From Phascolomyces articulosus (taxonomy: Eukaryota; Mucoromycota; Mucoromycetes; Mucorales; Lichtheimiaceae): a DNA stretch of 64,000 nt. Positions 25,601-35,988 of the stretch are shown piece by piece. The DNA lies in NCBI GenBank assembly GCA_025677815.1, contig JAIXMP010000045.1, positions 62,001 through 126,000 of the forward strand, read 5' to 3'. The stretch's first letter is position 1; each line of letters opens with the position of its first letter. The notes beneath the pieces were generated by a model. It was not told where the DNA came from. It worked only from the letters and a program-made list of their open reading frames with translations, and ran no database searches. The position numbers and the translations under genes were made by a program.

Positions 25601-28600
25601 ATTTTGCTCGATTGATTGCTCCTGTTTGGAAATTAAAAGTATTTGGCGACAGGTAAATAAGAGTGAAATGTTATTTTTTTTTCGTTCATTGTGTCTATAT
25701 GATTCATATGGATGATATATTCGATAACTTATTCGCTCTTTTCTTTTAGTGCGGATCGAAAGAAAAACGAAGAACGTAGTAAATTTCAAGCATTACTCTT
25801 AAAATCACAATGTGAATTGGATAGTCTCAAACGATTTATGGATGCGTAAGTTTTGCTTTAAAAAAAAGGAGTGTAGGATATGCCAAGAGAAGAAGAAGAA
25901 GATCAATGAATAATGATGGATAGGAGGAGATAAGGAATATATGCTTATGAAGATATTCTTTAAATAATAGGAACCCCGACTTTCATGTATCCGCCAGTTT
26001 TGCAGATTCTCGATTCCAATCTGCTGATCAAGGGATGCTTCAAATTTTAGTCGTAAGTGAATACTTCATTTTCTGTTTTTCTTTTTATTACTTCCGGAGA
26101 TAGTGTATTGTTATAGGCATTCACCATGTGCATTTTACTTATAATATATATTATATCGATCTATCATGATAATGATGATGATTTTGGGTTGGGGGTCAAT
26201 TATGATTTCATTCATTTATTAGAATGAACAACAATCTCTTCATGGATTATACCTTCTTTTAATACATTGTATCGAAGCGATATCATTTTTAGACTTTTTA
26301 ATCGATGCAAGCATTCAGGAGATAGTTCAATGGTGAGGTTATCAACATTTGGAATAAGCACTCTTCCTTTTTTTTTACTAAAATGATAATGTATTGTTTT
26401 ATATAGGCTACCAGAACAAGCAAGAAATGATGTTCAAAATTTAACATTGGATCAAATGTTATCAACCCCTCGAGGACGTGTTTTGACCAGAGAGCTTGTT
26501 ATTGCAACGATCAACAAGTATGGTGCACAACATATGCATGTAGGTTATGATATTGTCAGTGATGTCCTTCGAAGAAAATGTAGTTCTTTCTTCGGGCCAA
26601 GTGATGTCGCTTTCTACCGGGTAAGTTAGATTATCTTTTTATTTTTATATTTTATTTCGAATGATCATGAGGATAAAATTTTTATTACCATGGAGAAAAA
26701 AGGAGGAAGCATATCAATCAGTGGGAGAACAAGAGAGAAAAAGGAGGGGTGGGAGAAGACAGTAATGGAATCGAACTCGCTGACCTTGCTCTCTTTTTTT
26801 AGGGTGTTGAGAATTTACAACGAGCTAAAAAAGCAGAAGCTGAATATGAAAGGACATCTGCATTATCCGAATCACTTATTCTGTTTAAAGAAGCTGCAGA
26901 TTATTTGACAGAAGAAAAACTAGTTGAAATCTGCAATGATTATGCACAACAACGATTCCATGTGGGATGTGTTGAATTACCATTGGAACGAGCCAAGAAG
27001 ATTGATCCACAACAACAAGGTTTAGCTTACATGGAAGCCAAAAATCCCATGGGTGATGCAAGATTACATTATTATGAGGGTCGTATGCGTTGTTATCAAC
27101 TTGTTTTCAATGCTTTAGCTGCCGTCAAAACCTTGGCTGAATCCAAACAACTCTTACCACAATCATCGATGGGAGGTACGACTGGATCAGAACCATCATC
27201 CATGACGGATCCCCAAGTATATGTAGCACAAGTTTTCTCAACTGCATTGTCGCACAAGGATAAATTATTCCATTATGCATTGTACCGTTGGTTCCAAGAA
27301 AAAAACATGTTGAGTGAATTATTGGCGGTGGATACACCTTACCTGATACCCTATTTCAAGGAATACGTGGATGAAGTGGATGGCATGGAATTTCTTTGGC
27401 AATATTATCGACGAAGAGAACAATATTATGAAGCTGCTTTGTATTTGGAAGCCTTGGCAACACGACCTACTAATGGTTTACCTTTGACCAAACGTCTTGA
27501 ACATTTGGCCATGGCTGTGGTCAATGCCAGTTGTCGCGATGCTAAGCGTCAACAATTACAAGAATCCACCCAATTATTACAAAATTTGGAACATCGTGTC
27601 GCTGTGGCGCGGATACAGCTGCGCCTTCAACAAACACTGGCATCGCGTGGTGGCTCCGAAAACGAACAAGGGGCAAGGAGTTTAGATAGTCAGTTATTTG
27701 ATATCTCTGATTTGTTTAACAAGTTTGCAAGACGATATGTTGTGTTGGATGAAATCCTTTTCATCATGAAAGTGACGGAACAATATGATATGGTCTATCT
27801 TAAAGAAATTTGGCAAGCTGTGATTACACAAAGTAAGTTTCGTAATTTTTGGTAAATGAAAAAAAGACAGAAATGGGGAAATTTTCTCGTTCTAGTTCAT
27901 TTTTCTATTAATAACTTTTTTTTGGGCGTAATTTTTTGGTTGATACTATGGTTTCATTTTTTTTCCCATGTTTGAATGGATTTACTTATTCTCTCTCTCT
28001 CTCTCTGTAATTACGTATATATTTATATATATTATTCTATAATAGATGAAAAGGAGGCAACTGAGTTGCAGATGTCTCCGTTCAATTCGCTGAAAACTCG
28101 CATCATCTTTTTAGGAGACCGGTTATATCCTTCTCCGGCTGCATTTCCTGTTGGTAAAGTATCAAAAAGAAGATTTTTTTTATGCATTAAAATCCTCGGG
28201 GGCAGTAAGAAAGAAAAGGGTTGGTAGCGGGGAGTGGTGTGTGAGAGGAAGGAGGGGGGACTTGTTGGAGAGAAAGAGGAGCTTGTATATGTACGTACAC
28301 ATAGAAGGAAGGAGAAAGCTTCTTTTTTTTTTGTCACCCAAGGGCTTTTTCAGAGCCAAAAAAAAGACAGGGGATTTAATTATTTTTCAAAAATAGATTT
28401 AATAGTTGATATCTTGGAACACTATTGCTTTGAACATCGACGGCAAGTACCTGCTGGCTATGTAGTAGAATCATTACGAGCAGCAGGTGTTCCATTAGAT
28501 GTTTTACTAGATGTATACTCAGTGTCAATAGAAAGCAAGGTAAATAGAAGAATGAAATTTTATATTTACACATAACATGATGATGCATGAAGAAGAAGAC

Positions 28601-28773
28601 AAAGAGTGCAAAAAAAAGGAAGGAGAGACAAGATGGGAGGGAAGGAGAAGAAGAAGTATACTAACCTATAAATAATGATGGATGACTTCTTGTAGAAACC
28701 TGCATGGCATAGTCCAGATGAATGTGATTATCTTCAACACCAACTCCATTATTTAAAACAATTATTAGGATAA
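22694..28773 (+). CDS. NUP155: Nucleoporin of the Nup155/Nup170 family
   Basis: A large scaffold nucleoporin of the inner ring of the nuclear pore; 1,279 aa in eighteen exons whose total, 3,840 nt, is a multiple of three. Exons: 22694-22853, 22943-23047, 23207-23303, 23440-23510, 23610-23848, 23965-24064, 24176-24249, 24344-24919, 25015-25366, 25448-25652, 25750-25845, 25971-26052, 26223-26332, 26407-26620, 26803-27832, 28046-28153, 28397-28539, 28696-28773. The N-terminal part is a beta-propeller (RAWVTIDHRLCMWDY, LCCVGLVNPRPD, VFLVGDGQVFELDYL, TLAEVESIAIDNERKVLYIL). The C-terminal part is a helical solenoid (LHGLYLLLIHCIEAISFLDF, ALYRWFQEKNMLSELL, FLWQYYRRREQYYEAALYLE). The first 40 residues are Ser-rich and probably disordered. 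Intron 25367-25447 is 81 nt with no stop, so its splicing is inferred. Yeast has two copies (NUP157/NUP170); only one is visible here. Confidence 0.93.
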
Positions 28774-29592
28774 ATAATATCTATAAAACGAATGATATAA
28801 AAAATTATTTCCTCATCCCCATCCCCTCCCCCACTTGTTTATAGCAAATTAATGCACACTTTATCTTACTATACTTTTCGTCTTTTGTATTACCTGGTAC
28901 ACACACACATTTATTATTATATTTACACGCACACACACGCACACACACAACTTTTATCATTACACCATTTATATAAAACAATAACACGGAGTGAAAATAT
29001 TTGGAAGGGGAAAAAGATAGAAGAATAGTGATGATTTTCTTGTGTGTGAGAAAAAAGAGACAGATCAAATGGGGGGAAAATTGAAAAAGGGTTCTATGAT
29101 GGAATACTAATTGCATATATGTATTATTTAGTACTATGGATTATAACACAATATTACTATTATTATTATTAGATTACCTATATATTAGATTACGTATCTG
29201 CATTAGATAATTTGTGGGGGGGGGGAGATGATGTATGTTACTAAAAACTATAGAAGGGGAACGTCAAATACTAAAACAGGAACAAACACGCGATGTCAGG
29301 AGGACCTAGACATTGAATATGATTGGTGAAAAAGAAAAGGCCACACCACATCATCACCATCAATCCTTTTTCCGGGAGAGAGCAAAATAAGTAACTCTTT
29401 TCATGTTACCAGAATCATATCCTATCATCCCCACATCCCAAAATTATTAAAAAAAAAGCTATATAAAAGGAGGAATCATTTCAAAAATTATAAAAAAAAA
29501 ATATAAAAATTGGCGCGTCTTTTTCTGTATAGATATACACTTTCTTTTCCTCTTTCTCATCAAAGTCTTTCTTATCAATAACTAAAAACAAT
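28774..29592. other. Intergenic: NUP155 3' end and Nudix gene promoter
   Basis: Contains an ACACAC microsatellite around 28900-28950, TTATTA runs near 29156-29172 and a nine-G run at 29214-29223. The last 100 bases are T/C-rich leader before the Nudix ATG. No gene seen. Confidence 0.5.
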
Positions 29593-30517
29593 ATGTTGAG
29601 TACAAGCTCACCTCGTCGTTTTAGTGGTTTCCCACTTTTCAATCCTGTTCAACAAAAATTACAACAACGCAAACTTCAACGAAGATCTTTACAAGTACAG
29701 CAACAACAACAACAGCAATTACAATTACAAGAAGTGGAACAACGTAAGATACAACAACAGCAGCAGCAAGAAAAAGAAAAACAATTACAACAAGATAAAG
29801 AACAAGATCGACAAGAACAAGCGGCACTTACTGGTCCCAAGAAAAAGAAACCTATTCGTCAGGTATGTGATTGAACACTCTTCTTTAATAAAATGCAATT
29901 TTATAAAATATGATATGTATATACTGACACATTCATGATTCTATTCATCTAGGCCATTGGTATTATTATTACGGATTCAAAGACAGGAAAAGTCCTTTTA
30001 CTAACGAGTCGTAAACGAGAAGGTGCTCTTGTATTACCTCGTGGGGATCGTAATGATGATGCTCAAGAAACTTCAGAAGAAGCTGTCATTCGTATTCTTT
30101 ATGAAGAAGCAGGAATTCGTATTATCAACCAATCACCTAAACGTTTAGGTACTTATACCGAAGGCAACAAGCGTGGTAAGATCATTGCTCATCATTGGAT
30201 GTATGAATTCAGTGATGCCAAATTGATTCAATCCATACCACCCAGAAAGTTAATTACTAATGCTGAAGGCGAGCAAGTGGAACAAAAACAACGAGAACTT
30301 GTTTGGGTAAGTGTCGTGTATTTGTTTCGATATGCAACCATAATAATCAACAATCAACTCTCTGTTTATTTCACATTCCATTTATTTGTTGTTTACAAAT
30401 ATTATTATTATTATTATTATCTTCTATTAGGTTCCATATAATGAAGCTTTAGCAGCTACTTTGGATCGTCCCATGTCTCATTTAGCATTGAAAAGTAGTT
30501 CTTTCGGTTCCACTTGA
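29593..30517 (+). CDS. Divergent Nudix hydrolase with poly-Gln N-terminus
   Basis: 236 aa, exons 29593-29862, 29953-30306, 30431-30517. Residues 20-85 are a Gln-rich, charged segment coded by CAA/CAG runs, probably disordered or coiled coil. The Nudix fold follows, with AIGIIITDSKTGKVLLLTSR, then LPRGDRNDDAQETSEEA and RILYEEAGI. The box has the spacing of diphosphoinositol polyphosphate phosphohydrolases (Ddp1/Aps1), but the Glu of the canonical REUxEE is Ile here (R-I-L-Y-E-E). That Glu normally takes part in metal binding, so activity may be altered or lost. The later segment AHHWMYEFSDAKLI...QRELVWV matches the same family. A canonical paralogue lies tail to tail at 31974-32841. Substrate unknown; assignment to the family is solid. 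Confidence 0.85.
29695..29810 (+). repeat. CAA/CAG-rich coding repeat
   Basis: Imperfect glutamine-codon repeats inside the first exon of the divergent Nudix gene, likely length-variable between isolates. Confidence 0.7.
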
Positions 30518-31973
30518 ATATGATAGTCTTTTTTCTTTCTTTTTTGTATTTATTCAATCCTATACACACAATTCACATCACAATGATTATCAAACCAATA
30601 AATAAAAAAGTATGTCATATTGTTCTCCTGCCTCATCAATTACGTCTTTCTTCTTTTTTTTTTCTACATCACATTACAACAATAATTCTATAAAATGGAA
30701 GATATGTATGATGATGTCGAATGGTTCAATCCATCATGAATATGTAATGATCTACAGAATGCATGTAAATTTATACAACAACAAAGATCAAAAAGTAGAC
30801 TGTTCCAATAATAGCTACATCAAAATATTTATTTTAAATCGAAATAGGAAGAATCCAGGAATAACAACAACTGTTTTTTTTTAGTTTAAATACTATTATA
30901 TTTAGGTCCATCAATTGATACTTTATAACATAAAAAAAAAAGGTATTGTTCTTTCCCTTTTGTCTATTCGTGTGTGTAAAAAAAATACATCGTTATTATG
31001 TTCAATTGTTAATATATTTATTGATATTAAAAAGCACAAAAATAGATTAATTGTCATACACCCATCATGTTATTATTATTATTATTAATATTATTATTTA
31101 TTACTAGTGACCCTTTCTTTGTTTCGAGTCGTTCAACAGGCTCACATTTCAAGGGGGTTCCCCCAAGCGGGAGGCTCTGCCCCAGATCCCGGTCGCAAGC
31201 GTAGGCACTGTTGTATAATAGTTTTTGTATTCAATGTTGTATATGAGTTTCTATGGCGAAAAATGTTTAAGAGTAAAAAATTTAGAGGGGTTTAAAATAT
31301 TCTTTTTAGTAAGAAACACCTGTAAGCCTGTTTCTTTTATTATCTTTATATATAGGATAGTTGGAGGTGTATGGATAGACAATAAAGGGGAAAGGCGAAT
31401 CTTCAATACCTCTAATTACAAAATGATAAAATTTCTTTCCCTCTATTTTTACTATAATTACTAAATAATTCTTTGTACAAGTACGATATTTACTACACTT
31501 ACCAACCAAAGTAAATATCTATGCATTTTTTTAACAGAATGGGTTAAATGCTAGGCATTGCAGCATCAACCAACTGAAGCATTTATTTGAAACCCCTCAT
31601 TTTCTTCTCCTTCATTATTAGGTGGTAATGAACTCCCATGGCAAAAAACCTCACATCAATATATTGCATGATTTTTTTTATTATACTATTTTAGAATCAT
31701 CATGTAATATACGCACATACGTACATACATAGAATAGTTCTATTTGGTAATGATGATCCATTTATTGAGTCATCTTTCAGTATATATTAATTCCTTGGCA
31801 TCAAAAAAAGAAAGATGAATTTGTTCATCAAACAAAATAGGTGATGAAACTATGTAGTGTGTAAAGAAAAAAAAAGATAATAGATGCACACTACCATTTC
31901 ATCCATTCTATCTTTTTTTTTACAAAGAAAGTTCAAATACTACTATGTTTCGAAAAAAGAAACAAAGAATTTG
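30518..31973. other. Intergenic region between two convergent Nudix genes
   Basis: 1.46 kb between the 3' ends of both Nudix genes. AT-rich with TTATTA runs (31069-31098). It holds a sharply GC-rich island at 31150-31200, described separately. The small open frames here do not resemble conserved proteins. Confidence 0.5.
31150..31200. repeat. GC-rich palindromic island (GC-cluster-like)
   Basis: About 50 nt of high GC in a background of long AT runs. It holds GGGGGTTCCCCC (self-complementary), then GGGAGGCTCTGCCCC and GATCCCGG. Such GGCTCTGCCCC-type palindromes are known as small dispersed GC clusters in organelle and some nuclear or bacterial genomes. Here it could be a dispersed element, a transferred organelle piece or a structured RNA. 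Confidence 0.5.
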
Positions 31974-32841
31974 TTATACTTGAGAAGGAGGGGCAATGGA
32001 TGATTTTCGTAACGCATTTTGCATAAATGATTTAAATGTAAGAGCTTCGATAGCTTCATCAAATGTACACTAATGATATAATAAAACATAGATGGATGAA
32101 TGAGGAAAACGATCATATTTGGATAATGATGAGGATGATTTATTATAATATTTACCCAACGCCGTTTTCGAACACGATCTTCTGGCCATGTAGGCATTAT
32201 TTCACGCACAGCAATTTCATAAATCCAAAAATAAGTTTTTGGTTTTCCATCAAATGTATAATCTTGGTCGTTACCAATAAATGAAGTAATATCTCCTACA
32301 ACACCAGCTACAGTATCATCATCATATCATATCATATCATTTAGTATTATTATTATTATTATTATTATTATGAATTACTAATCATTACTGCATCTTATAT
32401 GCAAATGAAGATTGAGCTGCCCTTTTTTGTATTACCTTCTTCATAAGTTTCTCTTTTGGCAGCTTCTTCTTGTGTTTCATCACTCTCCCAACCACCTTTG
32501 GGCTAAAAAAAATAAAATAATATTGTGTTATTATATTGTTGCTATTTCACTAGTATAAAACATAGTAGCAAACTCTCAGAAAAACTTACAAGAACCCACA
32601 CATTGGCATATTTACTACTTGAAATGATTAATACTTTTTTTGTTTCAGGATCAATTGGAATGGCAACGGCAACCTATTATAAATATTTCAACATGGTCAT
32701 TCGATCAACACTGTGATCCATGACATGCACTATTTTATTTTATTTTATTTTTCTTGGCACAGATCTCACTTGTCTTATGCCTTCAGCAGTATAACGTTGG
32801 TGTTGTCGACCTGTACGCGCTTCCGTTGGTAACCCGTTCAT
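31974..32841 (-). CDS. Nudix hydrolase, diphosphoinositol polyphosphate phosphohydrolase type
   Basis: 156 aa, exons 32841-32770, 32673-32590, 32502-32436, 32307-32156, 32069-31974. The Nudix box is complete across an exon join: LPKGGWESDETQEEAAKRET, then YEEAGVVG, with the canonical R-E-T-Y-E-E. Family members such as Ddp1, Aps1 and human DIPP remove phosphate from diphosphoinositol polyphosphates and cleave diadenosine polyphosphates, in cytosol or nucleus. The N-terminal TGRQHQRYTAEGIRQVAVAI resembles DIPP starts, and the segment RVRKRRWCTFDEAIEAL is the conserved C-terminal helix region. I take ATG 32841 as the start because 24 codons lead straight to the first donor. The divergent gene at 29593 is its neighbour and likely an old duplicate. 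Confidence 0.9.
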
Positions 32842-33859
32842 GTTTTTCTTTTTTTGAGTGTAGAAAAACGCCTAACAAAAAATAAATAAAAGGGGAGGGA
32901 ATGCGTGGGTAGAAAAGTGAAATTTTATTCGTTTACTGCTCGCTCTGCTATCTATCATGTTATGATGATAATGTCTTATTTTAGAAGTAGAACATTCCTT
33001 ATTTTTGGATTCCCTGATCTTTGCTCGTTTTTTTAAAAGATGGGAATGGTGATAATATTCTCACAATATATGTGTTGTCAACAAGTAGTAACAAGAGTTT
33101 TTTGTTTGCATCAAGAGAAAAAAATTCTTGAGAATTAACTTGCTTTCACCATTATGCAAAAATGTTGATGAATTGAAGTTATACTTCACCTAGTGATAAT
33201 AAAAATGTTATATATGCTGTGGCATGGTATATATCCTTCTTCTTAATCAAAGTTTATCAACTACGCCCAATCTTATATATAATCAAAAAAAAAAACGAAA
33301 CTTCTTTTCCTGATGCCCTTTGCATGCATTTTATCTTAATTACAGTAAGGGCAAAGCATCAAGTCGTTTAAATAAGGGCAAACAATATTTTACGAGGCGT
33401 ACCTAATGAGAATAATGATATCACTATTTATACTAACACAGCGTCCATACAAATAAATTATTGGCGTCGGATGAATCTAACTAATTCCAAAACCTAGATA
33501 ATTTTTCTTATTGTTTTTGTTGAAAGATCAAATAAGTTCAGCATCCTATAAAAGGAATGAGTTGTCTTACAAACTTCTTTTGGAAAATAAAAAGTTCCAG
33601 TTTCTCGTTCAGGTAAATCACTTAATCATACAGAGGTTGGTTCAGCAATAATTGTAGCAACAGTATAATTAACTCAATAAAAAATAATAAACTTGGATTC
33701 CTTCATAGTAACACCATTTTATTATTATAAATTACATATATTTAATACTATCAGCAAATACTAGTTAATAATAGAATGATATGTCATACATAGTGTACTA
33801 AGATTCGAAAAAAAATAGTTGGTACGTTCTCCATGCATCTTCTGAACAAAAAAGATTAT
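32842..33859. other. Intergenic: Nudix promoter side and SDR 3' end
   Basis: About 1.0 kb, AT-rich. Two short GGGCAAA-containing blocks recur near 33347 and 33376, spaced about 30 bp. No gene seen. The Nudix promoter lies at the 32842 side. Confidence 0.45.
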
Positions 33860-35081
33860 TTAAGCAGATGAAGAAGAAGCTTCGTATTTATCCAAGGATT
33901 TCTTTAACAAGCTCTTGTAATACTTAATATTTTCGTCGGCTTTGCTTGTATGAAGCTCAATCAATTCAGGCGTCAAATTTTCAGCTATATACATAAATAT
34001 AAATATGTTGTGCCATTAGCATCATAATAATAGAATCTATTGTAAAACAATGGTAACACGAATAATAATAGAATATGTAAAAGAGTTTTTTTTTTTTTTT
34101 TTTTTTTTGCTTACGAATAATTTCTGGACGAGGATGAGGACGAACGACATCGCCAGGAAGTGCTAAAAGAGTTTCACCTATATACCATGTAGTGAAATAC
34201 AACATAAAGATAAATACAGAGATACGTCAATAAATGCTTACAAGTAATATATTATTTTTATTAGCATTTTACCTTTGAGTGATTCATCTTCAATACATGT
34301 CAAAACGGCGCGCACCACCGTTTCCATTTTAGTCATTGGATAAACATCCTTATAGCTAACTAATGGGGTTCCTTGCATTTCGGTATATAATGCTGCACCA
34401 AAATTGGTAGCAACACCACCTGGGCACTATGATAGGTTGAATAATAGACAAACAGTGCTTTTTTAATATACAGTAAACATTTGCAGAGATATATGGAACA
34501 ATGAAATAAATAGTAGTGTACACTTACTACCGCATTGACACGAATATTTGCGATTTGAGGTAAAAGATCAAATGATCTTGTCCATCCAATAATAGCATGC
34601 TTGGATGCACTATACGATGCAATGTCTCTACAATAATAATAATGATTAATTACATATAGATTAGAAAAAGTGAATAAAATACATGAGAGAGGGAAGATCG
34701 ATGAAAGAGATGAAAGTGGTACAAAGTTTAAACTAAAAATTACAACAGAGCTGCTAGTTGTATATAAAGAATAACGTACATTTCCGCATTAAAGGAGCTA
34801 GTAGACCCGTTAGTGACAATTACACCGCCACCTCGCTTAGCGAGATGTAAAATAGCTACCTTGGTACCTTTATAGTGTATATAGACAATTTATATTAGTC
34901 ATATTGTTAAAATTTAGTATATTATATCTTGATTTTCTACAAAATCGCCTTAATTATAGAATACCTTTGATAACACCCACGGTGTTGACATCAATGAGAA
35001 ATTCATCTTTTTCGTCTACAAATGTATGATGTTGTGTGGTATTGTGAATAAATGGTATATAAAATGAAGAAAAGAATATCC

Positions 35082-35122
<41 letters not shown>

Positions 35123-35670
35123 TACCATCCAAATCTTTCAAAGCAGAGAGGAATCCACCTTTTCCAGTACCAGCATTCAAAAAAACAATCTATATTTATT
35201 ATATATACGTAAATCTTAATAAAAGACATTTTACTTTATCAATTGAAGAACGTTTTTCTTTTTCCATGATATTACTATAAATATTTACGTACATCAACAC
35301 CACCAAATTCGGTTTCAGCGCGTTCGAACAATGCCTTGTAATCATTGTATTTTGTTACGTCGGTCTTTTGGAAAACAGCTACGTTGGATCCCACTCTATT
35401 ATAATTATAAAATAGATAATCCAACATGGTTGAATTGAGTTATTATTCAAATCATAAAGGGTAATACATTGTGGTATTCATATATAACGTCATTACAACA
35501 TACTTTTCATTGATTTCTTGAGCAGCTGCTTTACCTGCTTCTTCTTGAATATCACCAATAACAATCTTGACACCACGCTCAGCCAAAGCATTGGCAGTTG
35601 CTTTACCAATACCACTGGCAGCTCCAGTAATGACAGCTACTTTTTCAGAAAGATTCACTTGTCCAGTCAT
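33860..35670 (-). CDS. Short-chain dehydrogenase/reductase (15-PGDH-like)
   Basis: NAD(P)-dependent oxidoreductase with a Rossmann fold, 304 aa in nine exons: 35670-35504, 35395-35293, 35189-35126, 35015-34965, 34867-34780, 34627-34528, 34426-34273, 34177-34115, 33984-33860. Visible: cofactor loop TGAASGIG, the Asp of IVIGDIQEE (usually a sign of NAD preference), FLNAG, the catalytic Ser in VTNGSTSS, and YSASK holding the catalytic Tyr and Lys, then CPGGVATNF. The layout resembles the 15-hydroxyprostaglandin dehydrogenase-like group. The substrate cannot be told from the sequence. The C-terminal tail (IKYYKSLLKKSLDKYEA) is helical and charged. No targeting signal is seen; probably cytosolic. 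An intron carries a T-run of about 22 bases (34087-34108). Confidence 0.9.
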
Positions 35671-35988
35671 TGTAGTAGTAGGTTTAGAAAGAAAGATAAT
35701 AAAATGATACAATAAGGAGAAGAAAGAACATGAAAAAGTTAGATCATTTATATATTCAAATGTTTAAGCATTGTGATCGTGTAACTAATATTCTAAACAC
35801 TGTCGTACAAAGAAGGGTGAATTTCTTCTCGAAATACATAGCCTATTTTCCAGTAAACTAGGCTTAGGCAAAGTTAAATTGGAATAACGAGTTTTCTTGA
35901 TTCTCTTTAGTAAAAAGTGACGTATTACTTCCTCATTTCCTTTTATATTCTTATCACTCCCCCATTTCCTTTTATAGTCTTATCACTA
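35671..35988. promoter_or_regulatory. SDR promoter region and boundary to repeat-rich DNA
   Basis: Upstream DNA of the SDR gene. Its far end carries a 30 bp sequence (35934-35963) repeated exactly at 38458-38487, on the other side of the Harbinger remnant, and a second, partial copy directly after it (35963-35988). Confidence 0.5.

Noticed and set aside
26760..26790. tRNA T-arm-like sequence (GGAATCGAACTCGC)
   Set aside because: It lies in a NUP155 intron, and no acceptor stem, D arm or anticodon arm of a tRNA can be drawn around it.
29624..29938. Asn/Tyr-rich and Val-rich frames near the Nudix start
   Set aside because: Out-of-frame readings of the CAA/CAG repeat.
30612..30884. 90-codon frame between the Nudix genes
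   Set aside because: Low-complexity AT-rich sequence without conserved features or splice partners.
32320..32370. CRISPR-like short repeats (ATCAT and TTATTA runs)
   Set aside because: Simple microsatellite units without spacers, located in an intron.
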